Assembly (NCBI GenBank): GCA_963747765.1
Contig: CAVVGH010000002.1
Coordinates: 1 to 64,000 of the forward strand
DNA length: 64,000 nucleotides
Direction: 5' to 3'
DNA from: VRUE01 sp963747765
GTDB lineage: Bacteria > Actinomycetota > Thermoleophilia > Solirubrobacterales > 70-9
Of the stretch, positions 32,073 to 41,598 are shown one piece after another. The stretch's first letter is position 1; each line of letters opens with the position of its first letter. Below the pieces are notes generated by a model, which was not told where the DNA came from, did not search any database, and saw only the letters and a program-made list of their open reading frames with translations. A program made the position numbers and the translations under genes.

Positions 32073-32459
32073 CTAAACAGGCTCTTTGCTCCGTAGCCGC
32101 ACGTTGAGGCGGAACCAGATCCCGGTCCTGTCGCGATTCGGCCCCCAGTCGTCGACGAGGCCGTCGACTATCCGCAGCACCAGGGAATCGTCCTTGCGCT
32201 CCCCGGCCCGAAGCAACGCTCTCGTCCCGGGGCCGCGGTCGTCGACCTCCCCCCTGATCTCTTCGTCCACGAGGTCAAGATTCACGTCGATTGGCCGCAG
32301 GGCGCCGGACGCGACGCTGATCGTGACCAGCTCGCTGACCACGGTCCTGACGTCCGATAGGGAGTCCTGATCCAGTCGGTCCGCAAATGAAGCCACGCCA
32401 CGGCGGGCCTCCGTGGGGGCCTGCACGGTCGGAAACACGCTCAAGCGCATGGATTCCAT
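32073..32459 (-). CDS. HATPase-like (anti-sigma regulator type) ATP-binding protein
   Basis: A 128-residue protein with the order of HATPase_c_2 domains: VVSELVTISV (N-box position), a DEEIRGEVDDRGPGT G1-like motif, and RDRTGIWFRL at the G2 end. The Asn that normally chelates Mg in the N-box (SELVTNAV) is replaced by Ile, so ATP use may be weak or altered. Probably a regulator of a sigma or phosphosignal partner not encoded here. Confidence 0.7.
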   Translation of the reverse strand: MESMRLSVFPTVQAPTEARRGVASFADRLDQDSLSDVRTVVSELVTISVASGALRPIDVNLDLVDEEIRGEVDDRGPGTRALLRAGERKDDSLVLRIVDGLVDDWGPNRDRTGIWFRLNVRLRSKEPV

Positions 32460-32644
32460 CTACCCGTTCTCGTGCGGCAGAGACAAACCAGTAGTTTTCG
32501 TTCTTCAGACTACTTAATTTCTGGTAGTCTTCGGCTGTGGCCGGGCGGAGGAGGCGATCGCAGGCATGGAGCAGCCAAACGGCTCCCTTTCAGCCTGAAG
32601 CGGTCGTCCCCATCTACAAACGATCCAAGGGAGGTAGTTCATAG

Positions 32645-33364
32645 ATGATTCGCTCAAGCCGCATCCGACGCGTGAGCCTCGCATTCGCGGCGATGCTCGT
32701 GCTCGCCGGCATCGCCACGGCAAGCGCCTCAGCGGCGAAATTCGAAGCGAAACCCTCGTTCCCGGTGAAATTCACGGCGAGCGGCGGACCGGGCTTCCTG
32801 GAAACCGCAGCAGGACGCGTGGTCACCTGCACAGAAACCGCGGCCACGGGTGAAGTTGCCAGTTCCACGGAAGTGAAGAACCTCAACGTGACCTTCGCCG
32901 GATGCTTTGCCGAACACCTGGCGCTGCTGCGCTGCCAGACCGCAGGCAAGGCCGCTGGGGAAATCTCGACGAAGGCGGTAAAGGCCACGCCGGTCGACCT
33001 CGACGCAGCGCACACCGAAGCGGGCCTGCTGCTCGAACCGGAAGTCAGCGGAGGTCTCTTCGCCGAATTCAAATGCGAACTCGGCCCGATCAAAGAGACG
33101 CTGAGGGTCAAGGGCTCGGTGATCGGCAAGGTCCCGACCGCACAGCTCAACGAATTCAGGGAAACCCTGAGTCTTGAATTCCAGGAGACGGGCGGCACGC
33201 CGGAACCGAACCAGGTCGAAGGCGCAGGAGAAGAACACGTCCTTCTAACCGAAGGCGCAGGCACCGAACCGTTCGCGTTCGAAAGGTCCGGCATCCAGGA
33301 AGTGCTCGTAGGCTCGACCACGACGGAAGCCCTCGAAGGCAAGCAGATCAAGCTGGTGCCCTAG
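32645..33364 (+). CDS. Secreted hypothetical protein
   Basis: A 239-residue protein with a signal peptide (SLAFAAMLVLAGIATASASA) and a beta-rich mature region with four Cys (VVTCTE, FAGCFAE, LLRCQTA, FKCELG). GGGAGG lies about 9 nt before the ATG. It resembles secreted proteins common in Thermoleophilia by composition only. Followed 26 nt later by the giant secreted protein. Confidence 0.75.
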   Translation: MIRSSRIRRVSLAFAAMLVLAGIATASASAAKFEAKPSFPVKFTASGGPGFLETAAGRVVTCTETAATGEVASSTEVKNLNVTFAGCFAEHLALLRCQTAGKAAGEISTKAVKATPVDLDAAHTEAGLLLEPEVSGGLFAEFKCELGPIKETLRVKGSVIGKVPTAQLNEFRETLSLEFQETGGTPEPNQVEGAGEEHVLLTEGAGTEPFAFERSGIQEVLVGSTTTEALEGKQIKLVP

Positions 33365-33390
33365 GGCGGTTGCGGGAGGCACGCCACATC

Positions 33391-36300
33391 ATGGCCATTG
33401 GTGCCAGAGCGACGAAAGGCACGTGGGGCGCCGCCGGCGCCCCACGTGCCGCCGCCTTTGCGCTGGGAGGCCTCTCAGCGCTGGCTCTCGCGCTCACGGC
33501 GGCTCCCGCCGCGAGCGCCGCCGGCTGCCCCAACGAAGCGCGTCGCGCCGAACAGGGGGCGCTGGTCGAAGCGCTGCCCGACTGCCGTGCCTACGAGCTG
33601 GTCAGCCCGGCCGCCAAGGACGGCGGCGAACCCGGCGGCCCCCTCTCCAACAACAGCCGGGAACGCGAAGATGCGGGCGTGAGTGGCGCTCGTGCCGCCC
33701 TCGATGGCGGACGTCTGACGTGGGTCTCCGAATACCTTCTCCCGCAGTCCTCCCTGATCCGTCCCTACAAGCCGGGGACGCCGGGATTGCAGTACCTCTC
33801 AGTGCGCTCCGGCGATGGCTGGTCGAGCGAAAACGTGATTCCCCCTCAGTCGATCGCCTACGGCCTGGCATGTCCGACCTTCGTTGGCATCGTCGGCTGG
33901 TCGAGCGCGCTGGCGCGCGGCCTGCTCGCCGACGGCATTAGCCAGGAATCCGGCCTCTCGCCCGGCGGTGGCTTTCAGGGCGAACGCCAGGAATGCGGTC
34001 ACGATGAACCGCGGCTCGCTGCCGATCAGCCGACCGGGCTCGAACAGCGAGCGGGCTCCCAGAACCTGTTCTTGCGCGAGGAGGGGGGAAGCGCCTTCCG
34101 GCTCGTCAACCCGACACCGCAGGGCGCCCCCGTCCCAAGGCCGGCGTTCGGAAACCAGGAATACTTTCCGGCCTCCTTTCTGGCGGCCTCCGACGATCTG
34201 CGTCACGTCGCCTTCGAAGAGGAACTGCCGCTCACCGCAGACGCCGAGCAGATCTCAGGCGAAGTCGAAGAAGCCTGCGAAGGTGGCGAACGGGGCTGCT
34301 GGGAAAGCCACGACAACCTCTACGAATGGAGCGAGAGCGCCAGCGGCGCTGCCGCGGTCAGCCTGGTCACCATCCTGCCTGGCGGCGAGCCGGTGGAAGG
34401 AAGCCTGGCCGGCGCCACGAGAAACAACGGTGGCGGCGGCAGGTACGGACCGACGGAAACCGCGTTCTCCCCGCTCCGTCTCACGCCAAACGTCGCAAAC
34501 TTCAGGCACGCGGTTTCCGCGGACGGCTCGCGCATCTTCTTCGAAGCCGGCGGCAACCTCTACGTCCGCGAGAGCGGCACGAGCACCGTGCAGATCGACG
34601 CCGCGCAGTCGGGGCTGCCCAGCGCTGCCGACGGGGGCGGCGAATTCATGGCCGCCAGCGCGGACGGGTCCACGGTTTACTTCACCGCTGACGCCTCGCA
34701 CCTGCTGACCACCGACACGCTTCCGGCCGGCGGTCAGAACCTGTATGAGTGCGAACTGCCGTCCGAGGACGGCAAGCCCTGCAAGTTGACCAACCTGACA
34801 CCCGCTGTGGAAGCCGGGGTGCTGGGTGTCAGTGGAACCAACGAAGGAACCAAGGATGAAGCGGGGGACCCGTACGTCTACTTCGTCGCCAAGGGTGCGC
34901 TGACCGCAGGGGAACCGGCCGCCGGCAAGGTCCCGGTGCCGGGCGAAGCCAACCTCTACCTCTACCACGGCGGCACGAACGTCTTCATCGCGACGCTCGA
35001 CGACAGCGAAAAGGGCACGGACCCCGAAGGCGAACCGTGCTCCTCCGCGCTCGCGATCGGCTCGTGCAGCGTTACCTTCACCGACTCCTGCGACTGGACG
35101 TCACGGGGCGGGTGTGAGTTCGGCTATGGAAACGGAGAGCTTCAGAGCGCGAAGGGCGGGCTCACCGCTCGGGTCTCCGCCAACGGCCGTTTCATCGCCT
35201 TCAATTCGGTCAAGTCCCTGACCGGCTACGACAACAGCGATTCCGAAACCGGTCAGCCGGACTCCGAGATCTTCCTCTACGACGCCGCAACAGATGAGCT
35301 GGCCTGCGCCTCGTGCAATCCGGACCCGAGCGTTGGGCCAACCGCTCCAGCGATGATCCGCTGGCCTGCGCCCGTTGACGCCAGCTCAAACCAGCGCGCC
35401 GCCTACCCCCAGCGAAACCTCTCCAGCGACGGGCAGCTCTTCTTCGAAAGCTACGACGCCCTGCTGCCCGAGGACACCGGTGGCGCGCTCAGCGTCTACG
35501 AGTACGAGGCCGGCCAGCTGCAGCTGATCTCAGACGGCGAAAGCGAGGTCGAATCGATCTTCGTCGATGCCAGCCCCGACGGGAGCGATGTCTTCTTCAT
35601 GACCGCCGAGCCGCTGCTTTCGCGGGACGGTGACACCGCCTATGACATCTATGACGCGCGCGTGGGGGGAGGATTCCCGGGGGCGGGTCCCGCCATCCGT
35701 AGCTGCGAAGGCGAAGCGCAGTGTCGCCCGCCCGCGGGCACTGCGCCCGGCTTCCCGACGCCGCTGAGCGCCCTCTTCCACGGACCGGGCAACCAAAGGC
35801 AGAAAGAGCAGGAGCAGTCGAAGAGCTGCTCCAAGCCCACCCGCCGGGCCAAGGGCCTCTCGCGCCGCGCCCGGAAGCTGCGCCGCAGCGCCAGGGGGAT
35901 GAGCGACCCGAAGAGGGCGGCCCGGCTGCGCAAGAAGGCCGCTCGCCTCTCGCGGCAGGCCAGGAAGAAGAGCCGGGCGGCAAAGAGGTGCCGCCGCGGC
36001 GGCCCGGCCGCCTCGGCCGGCCGCAGGCGGGCAGCGCACGGAAGGGCCCGCCGCGCCCACAAGAGAGGACACCGCGCCCGCGTCAGGTCGAGTGCCGCCC
36101 ACCTCTCAAGCAGCGACAGCGCTGCACCGACAGCCGGCGCCCCCGAAGCTGAATCCCAGGAAGAAGTCGTGGAAGCGGACACGGGGCCGCACGCGGTCAC
36201 CGAAGGCGCCGATGAGGTCACGACGACGAGCGCCGTGCTGCACGGGAAGGTCTACAAGGAAGTCATCTTCAACAGCCCCGAATGCCTCGTCCTCGGGCTG

Positions 36301-39300
36301 GTCTGCCACAACTCGGCCGGCACGCCGATCACGGCGTGCTGGTTCGAATACGCCGCGGCGCCCGGTTACGAACAGAGTGGCTCCTACGACAGGCAAGCAG
36401 ACTGCGAGCCGCCGCCGCCCTACCCGGAATCCGACTCTGTGGAGATCGTCGAAGCCCCCCTGTCGGGGCTGGGGCCCCACATCACCTACCACTACCGCCT
36501 CGTCGCCAAAAACCAGGCCGGAGAAACGGGTGTCGGAGAAGACGGCACGTTCATGACGGAAGGGACCTACGAAGCACCGACGATCGAGCACGAGGCCTAC
36601 TCGATCGTGCGCCAGGGCGACGAAACGTTTGCCGCCACGCTCACTGCGCAGATCAACCCGCACGGCTACGAGACGACCTGCCGGGTGCAGTACGTGGCGG
36701 ACGCGAAGTTCAGGGGTTCCGAATATGAAGACGCCACGACCGTGCCGTGCGCCCCGGCAACGCTCCCGGTTGGCTTCGGTGCCGAGCAGACGAGCGCCAC
36801 GGTGAGCGGCCTGCCGCCCGGCGCTCGCTACCACTTCCGCTTCATCGCCGAGAACCAGGAAGGGGAAACGATCGGCGAAGATCGGACCTTCATCACCTTC
36901 GCGGTCGAATCGTTCTCTGCCGCGCCCTCGCGCCTGGTGGAAGACCCTCCTGGCGGAATCGAGCAGCCATACGAATTGCAGCCGCCCGAGCCACAGGATC
37001 TCCAGGCGGGCGGACACCCCTACGAGCTCAACGAGCGCCTTCGCCTCAGCACAGCACCCGAAAACCCGTGGGGCGACGTCTTCCCCAGCTTCGCCGTGGT
37101 CAACGCCAAGGACATCGTCACCAACCTGCCGCCGGGACTGATCGGCAACCCGCTGGCGACGCCGCGCTGCGCTCAGCACGAACTCATACACGCCACCTGC
37201 AGCGGCGCCACCCAGGTCGGCGTACTGAGGGTCGAAGCCAACCATAAGCAGGCCGGAGTGCCTCCTCCCGAGTACTACGAGCTGCCCCTCTACAACCTTG
37301 TCCCACCCGCCGGGCTCGCGGCACAGCTCGGCGCGCCGCTGCCCCACCCGGCCAACGCCGCCGCACACGTCGACGCGGGCGTCGCCACGGGCTCGGGCTA
37401 CGGGGTGCAGGCCGCCGCGCTCAACACGATCTCCATCGACGAGCTGATCTCCGTCACGGCGACGATCTGGGGCGTGCCGCACGACCCGGCCCACAACTCC
37501 GAACGGTTCTGCCCCCGCCCCAACGGGTCTGAGATCGTGACCAGCCTTGGCGGCGAATGCCCAAACGACGCAGAGCTGGAAGCCGATCTCGCGCCCTTCC
37601 TGCGCAACCCGACGTCCTGCTCGGCGGCGCACGTTGCGAGGCTGAAGGTCGACGCCTGGCAGTCGCCCGGGGACTTCGTCGGGGCAAGCGCCGAATTTCC
37701 AGCGATGGAAGGCTGCGAAGCGGTTCCCTTCGAACCGGCCTTCACGCTGACGCCGACCAGCAGCGAAGCCGCCTCGCCCACCGGCCTGCACGTCGATCTC
37801 CACCTGCCCCAGCCCGGAAGCCCGACCGGGATCGGCGAGGCCGATCTGCGTAAGGCGGTCGTCACCCTGCCCGAGGGCCTCGAGGTAAACCCGGCGGGCG
37901 CCGACGGCCTCGTCTCCTGCTCGGAGTCCCAGTTCGGCTTCATCGAAGCCGAAGGAGCGGCGATCCACACCACCCCCGACCCCGCAACCTGCCCCGAGCC
38001 CGCCAAGATCGGCAGCGTCGAAGTCTCAACCCCGCTGCTCGAGCACCCCCTCGCCGGCGGTGTCTACGCGGCCGTTCCCTACGAGAACCCGTTCGGCTCG
38101 CTGCTTGCCATCTACATCGCCGTCGACGACCCCAAGACCGGTGTCGTGGTCAAGCTGGCGGGCGAGGTCACGCTCGACCCCGAAACCGGCCAGATCACCA
38201 CCACCTTCAGCGAAAACCCCCAGCTTCCCTTCGAAGACTTCAGACTGAACTTCTTCAGCGGCCCCAGGGCGCCGCTGAAGACCGCCCCAACCTGTGGAAC
38301 CTTCACGACCACCGCGAACCTCACCCCCTGGAGCTCGCCCGGCGGCGCGAACGCGACCCCCTCGAGCTCCTTTGCAATCGAATCCGGCCCGAACGGATCG
38401 CCCTGTGTCGGAAACCCCGCCCAGGCACCCAATCACCCGGCCTTCGAAGCCGGCACCCTGACTCCCAGCGCCGGCGCCCACAGCACCTTCGTCCTCAACC
38501 TTGCTCGCTCCGGCGACTCCCAGCAGATCAGGGGGATAAGCGCAACCCTGCCCCCGGGTCTCACCGGCCGGCTCGCCGGCATCCCCTACTGCCCCGAGCG
38601 ACAGATCGTCGCGGCGGCCACCGGAGCGGGGCGCCACGAGGCGGCCCACCCCGATTGCCCGGCTGCCTCTCAGGTGGGCACGGTCACGGTTGCCGCCGGT
38701 GCCGGTCCGAAGCCCCTGCACGTGGGCGGGCGCGCCTACCTGGCCGGCCCCTACCGGGGCGCCCCGATCTCCCTGGCGATCGTCACCCCCGCGGTGGCCG
38801 GGCCCTATGACCTCGGCACCGTCGTCGTGCGCACCGCCCTCTATGTCGATCCCCGAACGACCCAGATCCACGCCGTGTCGGCCCCGATCCCGACCATGCT
38901 CGAAGGGATCCCCCTGGACGTCCGGCAGGTCGCGGTAAAGATGGACCGTCCCAACCTGACCCTCAACCCAACCAGCTGCGATCCGATGTCGATCGCCGGC
39001 ACAGCGCTGTCGGCGCTGGGCCAGGCCGCTTCGCTCTCAGAGCGCTTCCAGGTGGGCGGCTGCGAAACCCTTCCCTTCGCCCCCGAGCTTGCGCTCAACC
39101 TGAGGGGCCCCACCAAGCGCACGGGCCATCCGGCGCTCACGGCGGTGCTCAGCGCCCAGCCCGGAGAAGCCAACATTGCCCGCGCCGAGGTCACCCTGCC
39201 GCGCTCGGAGTTCCTCGACCAGGCCCACATCAAGACGATCTGCACCCGTGTGCAGTTCGCAGAAGGCGCCGGCAATGGCGAACGGTGCCCGCCGGAGTCG

Positions 39301-39741
39301 GTCTACGGCTTCGCCAGGGCGGAGACCCCGCTGCTCGACCAACCCCTGCAGGGCCCGGTCTTCCTGCGCTCCTCAGACCACAACCTGCCTGACCTGGTGG
39401 CAGCCCTCAGCGGGCCGGCCTCCCAGCCGATCCACGTGGAGCTGGTCGGCCGCGTGGACTCGATCAAGGGCGCGATCCGCTCCACCTTCGAAGCCGTTCC
39501 CGACGCTCCGGTCAGCACCTTCACCCTCGAAATGCAGGGCGGCGACAAGGGTCTGCTCGTCAACTCCACCGACCTCTGCACGAGAAAGTTCCGCGCACAG
39601 GTTGCGATGGATGGGCACAACGGCAAGCTCCACGAATCCCGGCCCGTGCTGTCCAACCAGTGCCGGCGAGGGCGCCGGCACAAGCACAGACACCGTCGCC
39701 GCCACAGGCATCACCACAGACGCACCGGTGCGAAGCGGTAG
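33391..39741 (+). CDS. Giant secreted propeller and fibronectin-like protein (2116 residues)
   Basis: ATG 33391 with GGGAGG upstream (an in-frame TTG lies 21 nt earlier). A signal peptide (ALALTAAPAASAA) leads to a propeller-like region (about 90-790) with repeated (S/A)xDGSxVFF strands such as SADGSRIFFEAGGNLYV and ASPDGSDVFFMTAE. A lysine/arginine-rich coil follows (about 800-875), then two fibronectin III-like units (about 933-1170, HYRLVAKNQAGETG and HFRFIAENQEGET). The remaining 900 residues repeat a P-x-G-L / VTLPxGLxxNP theme. The very end is an Arg/His-rich tail. Probably surface-exposed; activity unknown. Confidence 0.85.
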   Translation: MAIGARATKGTWGAAGAPRAAAFALGGLSALALALTAAPAASAAGCPNEARRAEQGALVEALPDCRAYELVSPAAKDGGEPGGPLSNNSREREDAGVSGARAALDGGRLTWVSEYLLPQSSLIRPYKPGTPGLQYLSVRSGDGWSSENVIPPQSIAYGLACPTFVGIVGWSSALARGLLADGISQESGLSPGGGFQGERQECGHDEPRLAADQPTGLEQRAGSQNLFLREEGGSAFRLVNPTPQGAPVPRPAFGNQEYFPASFLAASDDLRHVAFEEELPLTADAEQISGEVEEACEGGERGCWESHDNLYEWSESASGAAAVSLVTILPGGEPVEGSLAGATRNNGGGGRYGPTETAFSPLRLTPNVANFRHAVSADGSRIFFEAGGNLYVRESGTSTVQIDAAQSGLPSAADGGGEFMAASADGSTVYFTADASHLLTTDTLPAGGQNLYECELPSEDGKPCKLTNLTPAVEAGVLGVSGTNEGTKDEAGDPYVYFVAKGALTAGEPAAGKVPVPGEANLYLYHGGTNVFIATLDDSEKGTDPEGEPCSSALAIGSCSVTFTDSCDWTSRGGCEFGYGNGELQSAKGGLTARVSANGRFIAFNSVKSLTGYDNSDSETGQPDSEIFLYDAATDELACASCNPDPSVGPTAPAMIRWPAPVDASSNQRAAYPQRNLSSDGQLFFESYDALLPEDTGGALSVYEYEAGQLQLISDGESEVESIFVDASPDGSDVFFMTAEPLLSRDGDTAYDIYDARVGGGFPGAGPAIRSCEGEAQCRPPAGTAPGFPTPLSALFHGPGNQRQKEQEQSKSCSKPTRRAKGLSRRARKLRRSARGMSDPKRAARLRKKAARLSRQARKKSRAAKRCRRGGPAASAGRRRAAHGRARRAHKRGHRARVRSSAAHLSSSDSAAPTAGAPEAESQEEVVEADTGPHAVTEGADEVTTTSAVLHGKVYKEVIFNSPECLVLGLVCHNSAGTPITACWFEYAAAPGYEQSGSYDRQADCEPPPPYPESDSVEIVEAPLSGLGPHITYHYRLVAKNQAGETGVGEDGTFMTEGTYEAPTIEHEAYSIVRQGDETFAATLTAQINPHGYETTCRVQYVADAKFRGSEYEDATTVPCAPATLPVGFGAEQTSATVSGLPPGARYHFRFIAENQEGETIGEDRTFITFAVESFSAAPSRLVEDPPGGIEQPYELQPPEPQDLQAGGHPYELNERLRLSTAPENPWGDVFPSFAVVNAKDIVTNLPPGLIGNPLATPRCAQHELIHATCSGATQVGVLRVEANHKQAGVPPPEYYELPLYNLVPPAGLAAQLGAPLPHPANAAAHVDAGVATGSGYGVQAAALNTISIDELISVTATIWGVPHDPAHNSERFCPRPNGSEIVTSLGGECPNDAELEADLAPFLRNPTSCSAAHVARLKVDAWQSPGDFVGASAEFPAMEGCEAVPFEPAFTLTPTSSEAASPTGLHVDLHLPQPGSPTGIGEADLRKAVVTLPEGLEVNPAGADGLVSCSESQFGFIEAEGAAIHTTPDPATCPEPAKIGSVEVSTPLLEHPLAGGVYAAVPYENPFGSLLAIYIAVDDPKTGVVVKLAGEVTLDPETGQITTTFSENPQLPFEDFRLNFFSGPRAPLKTAPTCGTFTTTANLTPWSSPGGANATPSSSFAIESGPNGSPCVGNPAQAPNHPAFEAGTLTPSAGAHSTFVLNLARSGDSQQIRGISATLPPGLTGRLAGIPYCPERQIVAAATGAGRHEAAHPDCPAASQVGTVTVAAGAGPKPLHVGGRAYLAGPYRGAPISLAIVTPAVAGPYDLGTVVVRTALYVDPRTTQIHAVSAPIPTMLEGIPLDVRQVAVKMDRPNLTLNPTSCDPMSIAGTALSALGQAASLSERFQVGGCETLPFAPELALNLRGPTKRTGHPALTAVLSAQPGEANIARAEVTLPRSEFLDQAHIKTICTRVQFAEGAGNGERCPPESVYGFARAETPLLDQPLQGPVFLRSSDHNLPDLVAALSGPASQPIHVELVGRVDSIKGAIRSTFEAVPDAPVSTFTLEMQGGDKGLLVNSTDLCTRKFRAQVAMDGHNGKLHESRPVLSNQCRRGRRHKHRHRRRHRHHHRRTGAKR

Positions 39742-40068
39742 ACGCTCGCGCTGCTCCGTCCGGGGCGATGGCTTCGGCGGTGTTCGAACCAGAGGAAAGC
39801 TGGACGATCGAACGGGAGGTCTGCTCGGGTTCCTCGGACCATCTTCGCCCCTCGCCAGAGTGTCGGGAAATTCGAGCCCAGCGCGAGAGACTCCGGCGCA
39901 CTCCCTGGGTCGGCCTGTCGTCGCATGAGGAGCAGAGCCATGCGCGTCGATATCGACCGCGATGGGGTGGGTGGGATAAGCTCGCCGCGCAGAATGGGAA
40001 CTGCGCCAGCGCCGACGCTCACCTGCCTGGTCTGGTCGGGAGAGAGCGCACCTAGACGAGGGGGGATC

Positions 40069-40647
40069 ATGAGAGCACCATCCGCGACCCGGACACCGCA
40101 AGCCGGGCGCTCTGCGTGTCGAAACCGGCGCTCCGCTTTCAGCTTCGCGGCACTCGCCGTTCTCGCCGCGGTTGTCGTCGGTTGCGGCGGTGGGGGAGAC
40201 AACTCGACCGCCACGACCGCTGGCACCGAGGCGGCTCAGAGAGCGCATGAAACGATCCGCAAGTTCGGCCTCGAGGCGACCGCCGCGGAAGCCAAGCAGG
40301 CAAAGGCTGCAATGCTCGGCTATCAGAACGCGCGCGTCGCCGGCGAATGGAGCAAGGCCTGCTCCTACCTGGCAAAGCCAATCCGGCGTCTCTTCGGTCG
40401 CATTGGGTCCAAAACCCAGGAAGGAGACAGCAAGGGCTGTGCGGGGTTTGTCGAAACCTCCACCAGGAAACTGTCGCCGTCCGAACGCTCCGACCTCGCC
40501 AAGGTCCAGGTGATCTCGGTGCGCGTCGAAGACGACCAGGGCTACGTCCTCTACAAGGACGTCAAGGGAGACGAATTCGCGAACTCGATGAAAATCGAAG
40601 GCGGCAAGTGGAAGATCGGGGGAATCACCGGCACGCCGCTGAGCTGA
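40069..40647 (+). CDS. Lipoprotein of unknown function
   Basis: A 192-residue protein from ATG 40069 with GAGGGGGG upstream. The lipobox is AVVVGC (Cys about 43) followed by a Gly/Asn-rich linker. The rest reads as a small mixed alpha/beta domain ending VKGDEFANSMKIEGGKWKIGG, resembling NTF2-like accessory lipoproteins. Function unknown. Confidence 0.75.
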   Translation: MRAPSATRTPQAGRSACRNRRSAFSFAALAVLAAVVVGCGGGGDNSTATTAGTEAAQRAHETIRKFGLEATAAEAKQAKAAMLGYQNARVAGEWSKACSYLAKPIRRLFGRIGSKTQEGDSKGCAGFVETSTRKLSPSERSDLAKVQVISVRVEDDQGYVLYKDVKGDEFANSMKIEGGKWKIGGITGTPLS

Positions 40648-40721
40648 CCGACTCTCTTTGTGGGTGGGAACGCTTCGTGTACATTGGCTGGACCGTAGGT
40701 ATGCGGTAGGGCAGGAGCGGG

Positions 40722-41573
40722 GTGCTCGGGACTTCGGTCTCACCGGCAGCAGACCGAGAGGGAAAGAAAGTTCTGTTCAACAGTTCGATTAGGCCAAGGA
40801 CACGAGCCTTCGCAGCGCTGAGCGGGGTTCTGCTCTTGTTGCTGGCGATCCCCGCCCTGGCCTCAGTCGTCCAGCGGGGCAAGGTTCGCGTCACCCTCCT
40901 CGGTCAGGTCAAGCCCTACCGGCTGCCCCGCGCCGGCACGGCGCCGATCGCGGTCTTCATCTCCGGCCACATCGCGACGGCCGACCATTCGACGCCGCCG
41001 CAGTTGCAGCAGCTCGACATCCTGATCAACCGCCACGGATACCTGCAAAGCGCCAAGCTGCCCACCTGCCGCGAATACGAGATCGAAGCCTCCAGCACCG
41101 CCAGGGCGTTGGCCACCTGCGGCGATGCGCTGGTTGGCTCGGGGCGCTTCTGGGCCTCGATTGTCATCTCCGAGCAGAGGCCCTATCGCACCCGCGGACG
41201 CCTCCTCGTCTTCAACGGGCGCCGCGACGGCCACCCGGTCCTCTTCTCCCACGTCTACACGACCAAACCGTTTGCCACCTCGTTCGTCGTCACGTTCGCC
41301 ATCCACCACATCTCGAAGGGTCGCTGGGGCACCCGGCTCACCGCCTCGCTGCCCGAGACGCTTGGGAGCTGGGGCTACCTGGACCGGATCAAGCTCACCA
41401 TGCGACGCACCTACACCTACCGCGGTCGCAAGCTGAGCTATTTCAACGCCGCGTGCCCCGCTCCGGCCGGCTTCCCCTCCGCGGTGTTCCCGATCGCGCT
41501 GGCGAAGTTCGCCTTTGCCGATGGCGAGCGCGTGCACGCCCCCATCATCAAGAACTGCGGAGTGAAGAAATGA
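40722..41573 (+). CDS. Secreted hypothetical protein, paralogue of 43253-44083
   Basis: A 283-residue protein with a signal peptide (FAALSGVLLLLLAIPALASV) starting at GTG with CAGGAG upstream. It shares the whole mature layout with the protein at 43253: (L/R)LPRxGxAPIAV, ADHSTPPQLQQLDI / TDHTTAPQLKTMRI, ASSTARALATC / ASTARALRAC, RGRLLVFNG / KGRLLIFNG and a C-terminal NAACPAPAGF / SAGCPAPEGF. Function unknown. Confidence 0.75.
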   Translation: MLGTSVSPAADREGKKVLFNSSIRPRTRAFAALSGVLLLLLAIPALASVVQRGKVRVTLLGQVKPYRLPRAGTAPIAVFISGHIATADHSTPPQLQQLDILINRHGYLQSAKLPTCREYEIEASSTARALATCGDALVGSGRFWASIVISEQRPYRTRGRLLVFNGRRDGHPVLFSHVYTTKPFATSFVVTFAIHHISKGRWGTRLTASLPETLGSWGYLDRIKLTMRRTYTYRGRKLSYFNAACPAPAGFPSAVFPIALAKFAFADGERVHAPIIKNCGVKK

Positions 41574-41598
41574 TCGACGTCAAACCGCTGGAGGACAG

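Noticed and set aside
36106..37968. A 620-codon open frame on the minus strand
   Set aside because: Antisense to the giant secreted protein; composition typical of a shadow.
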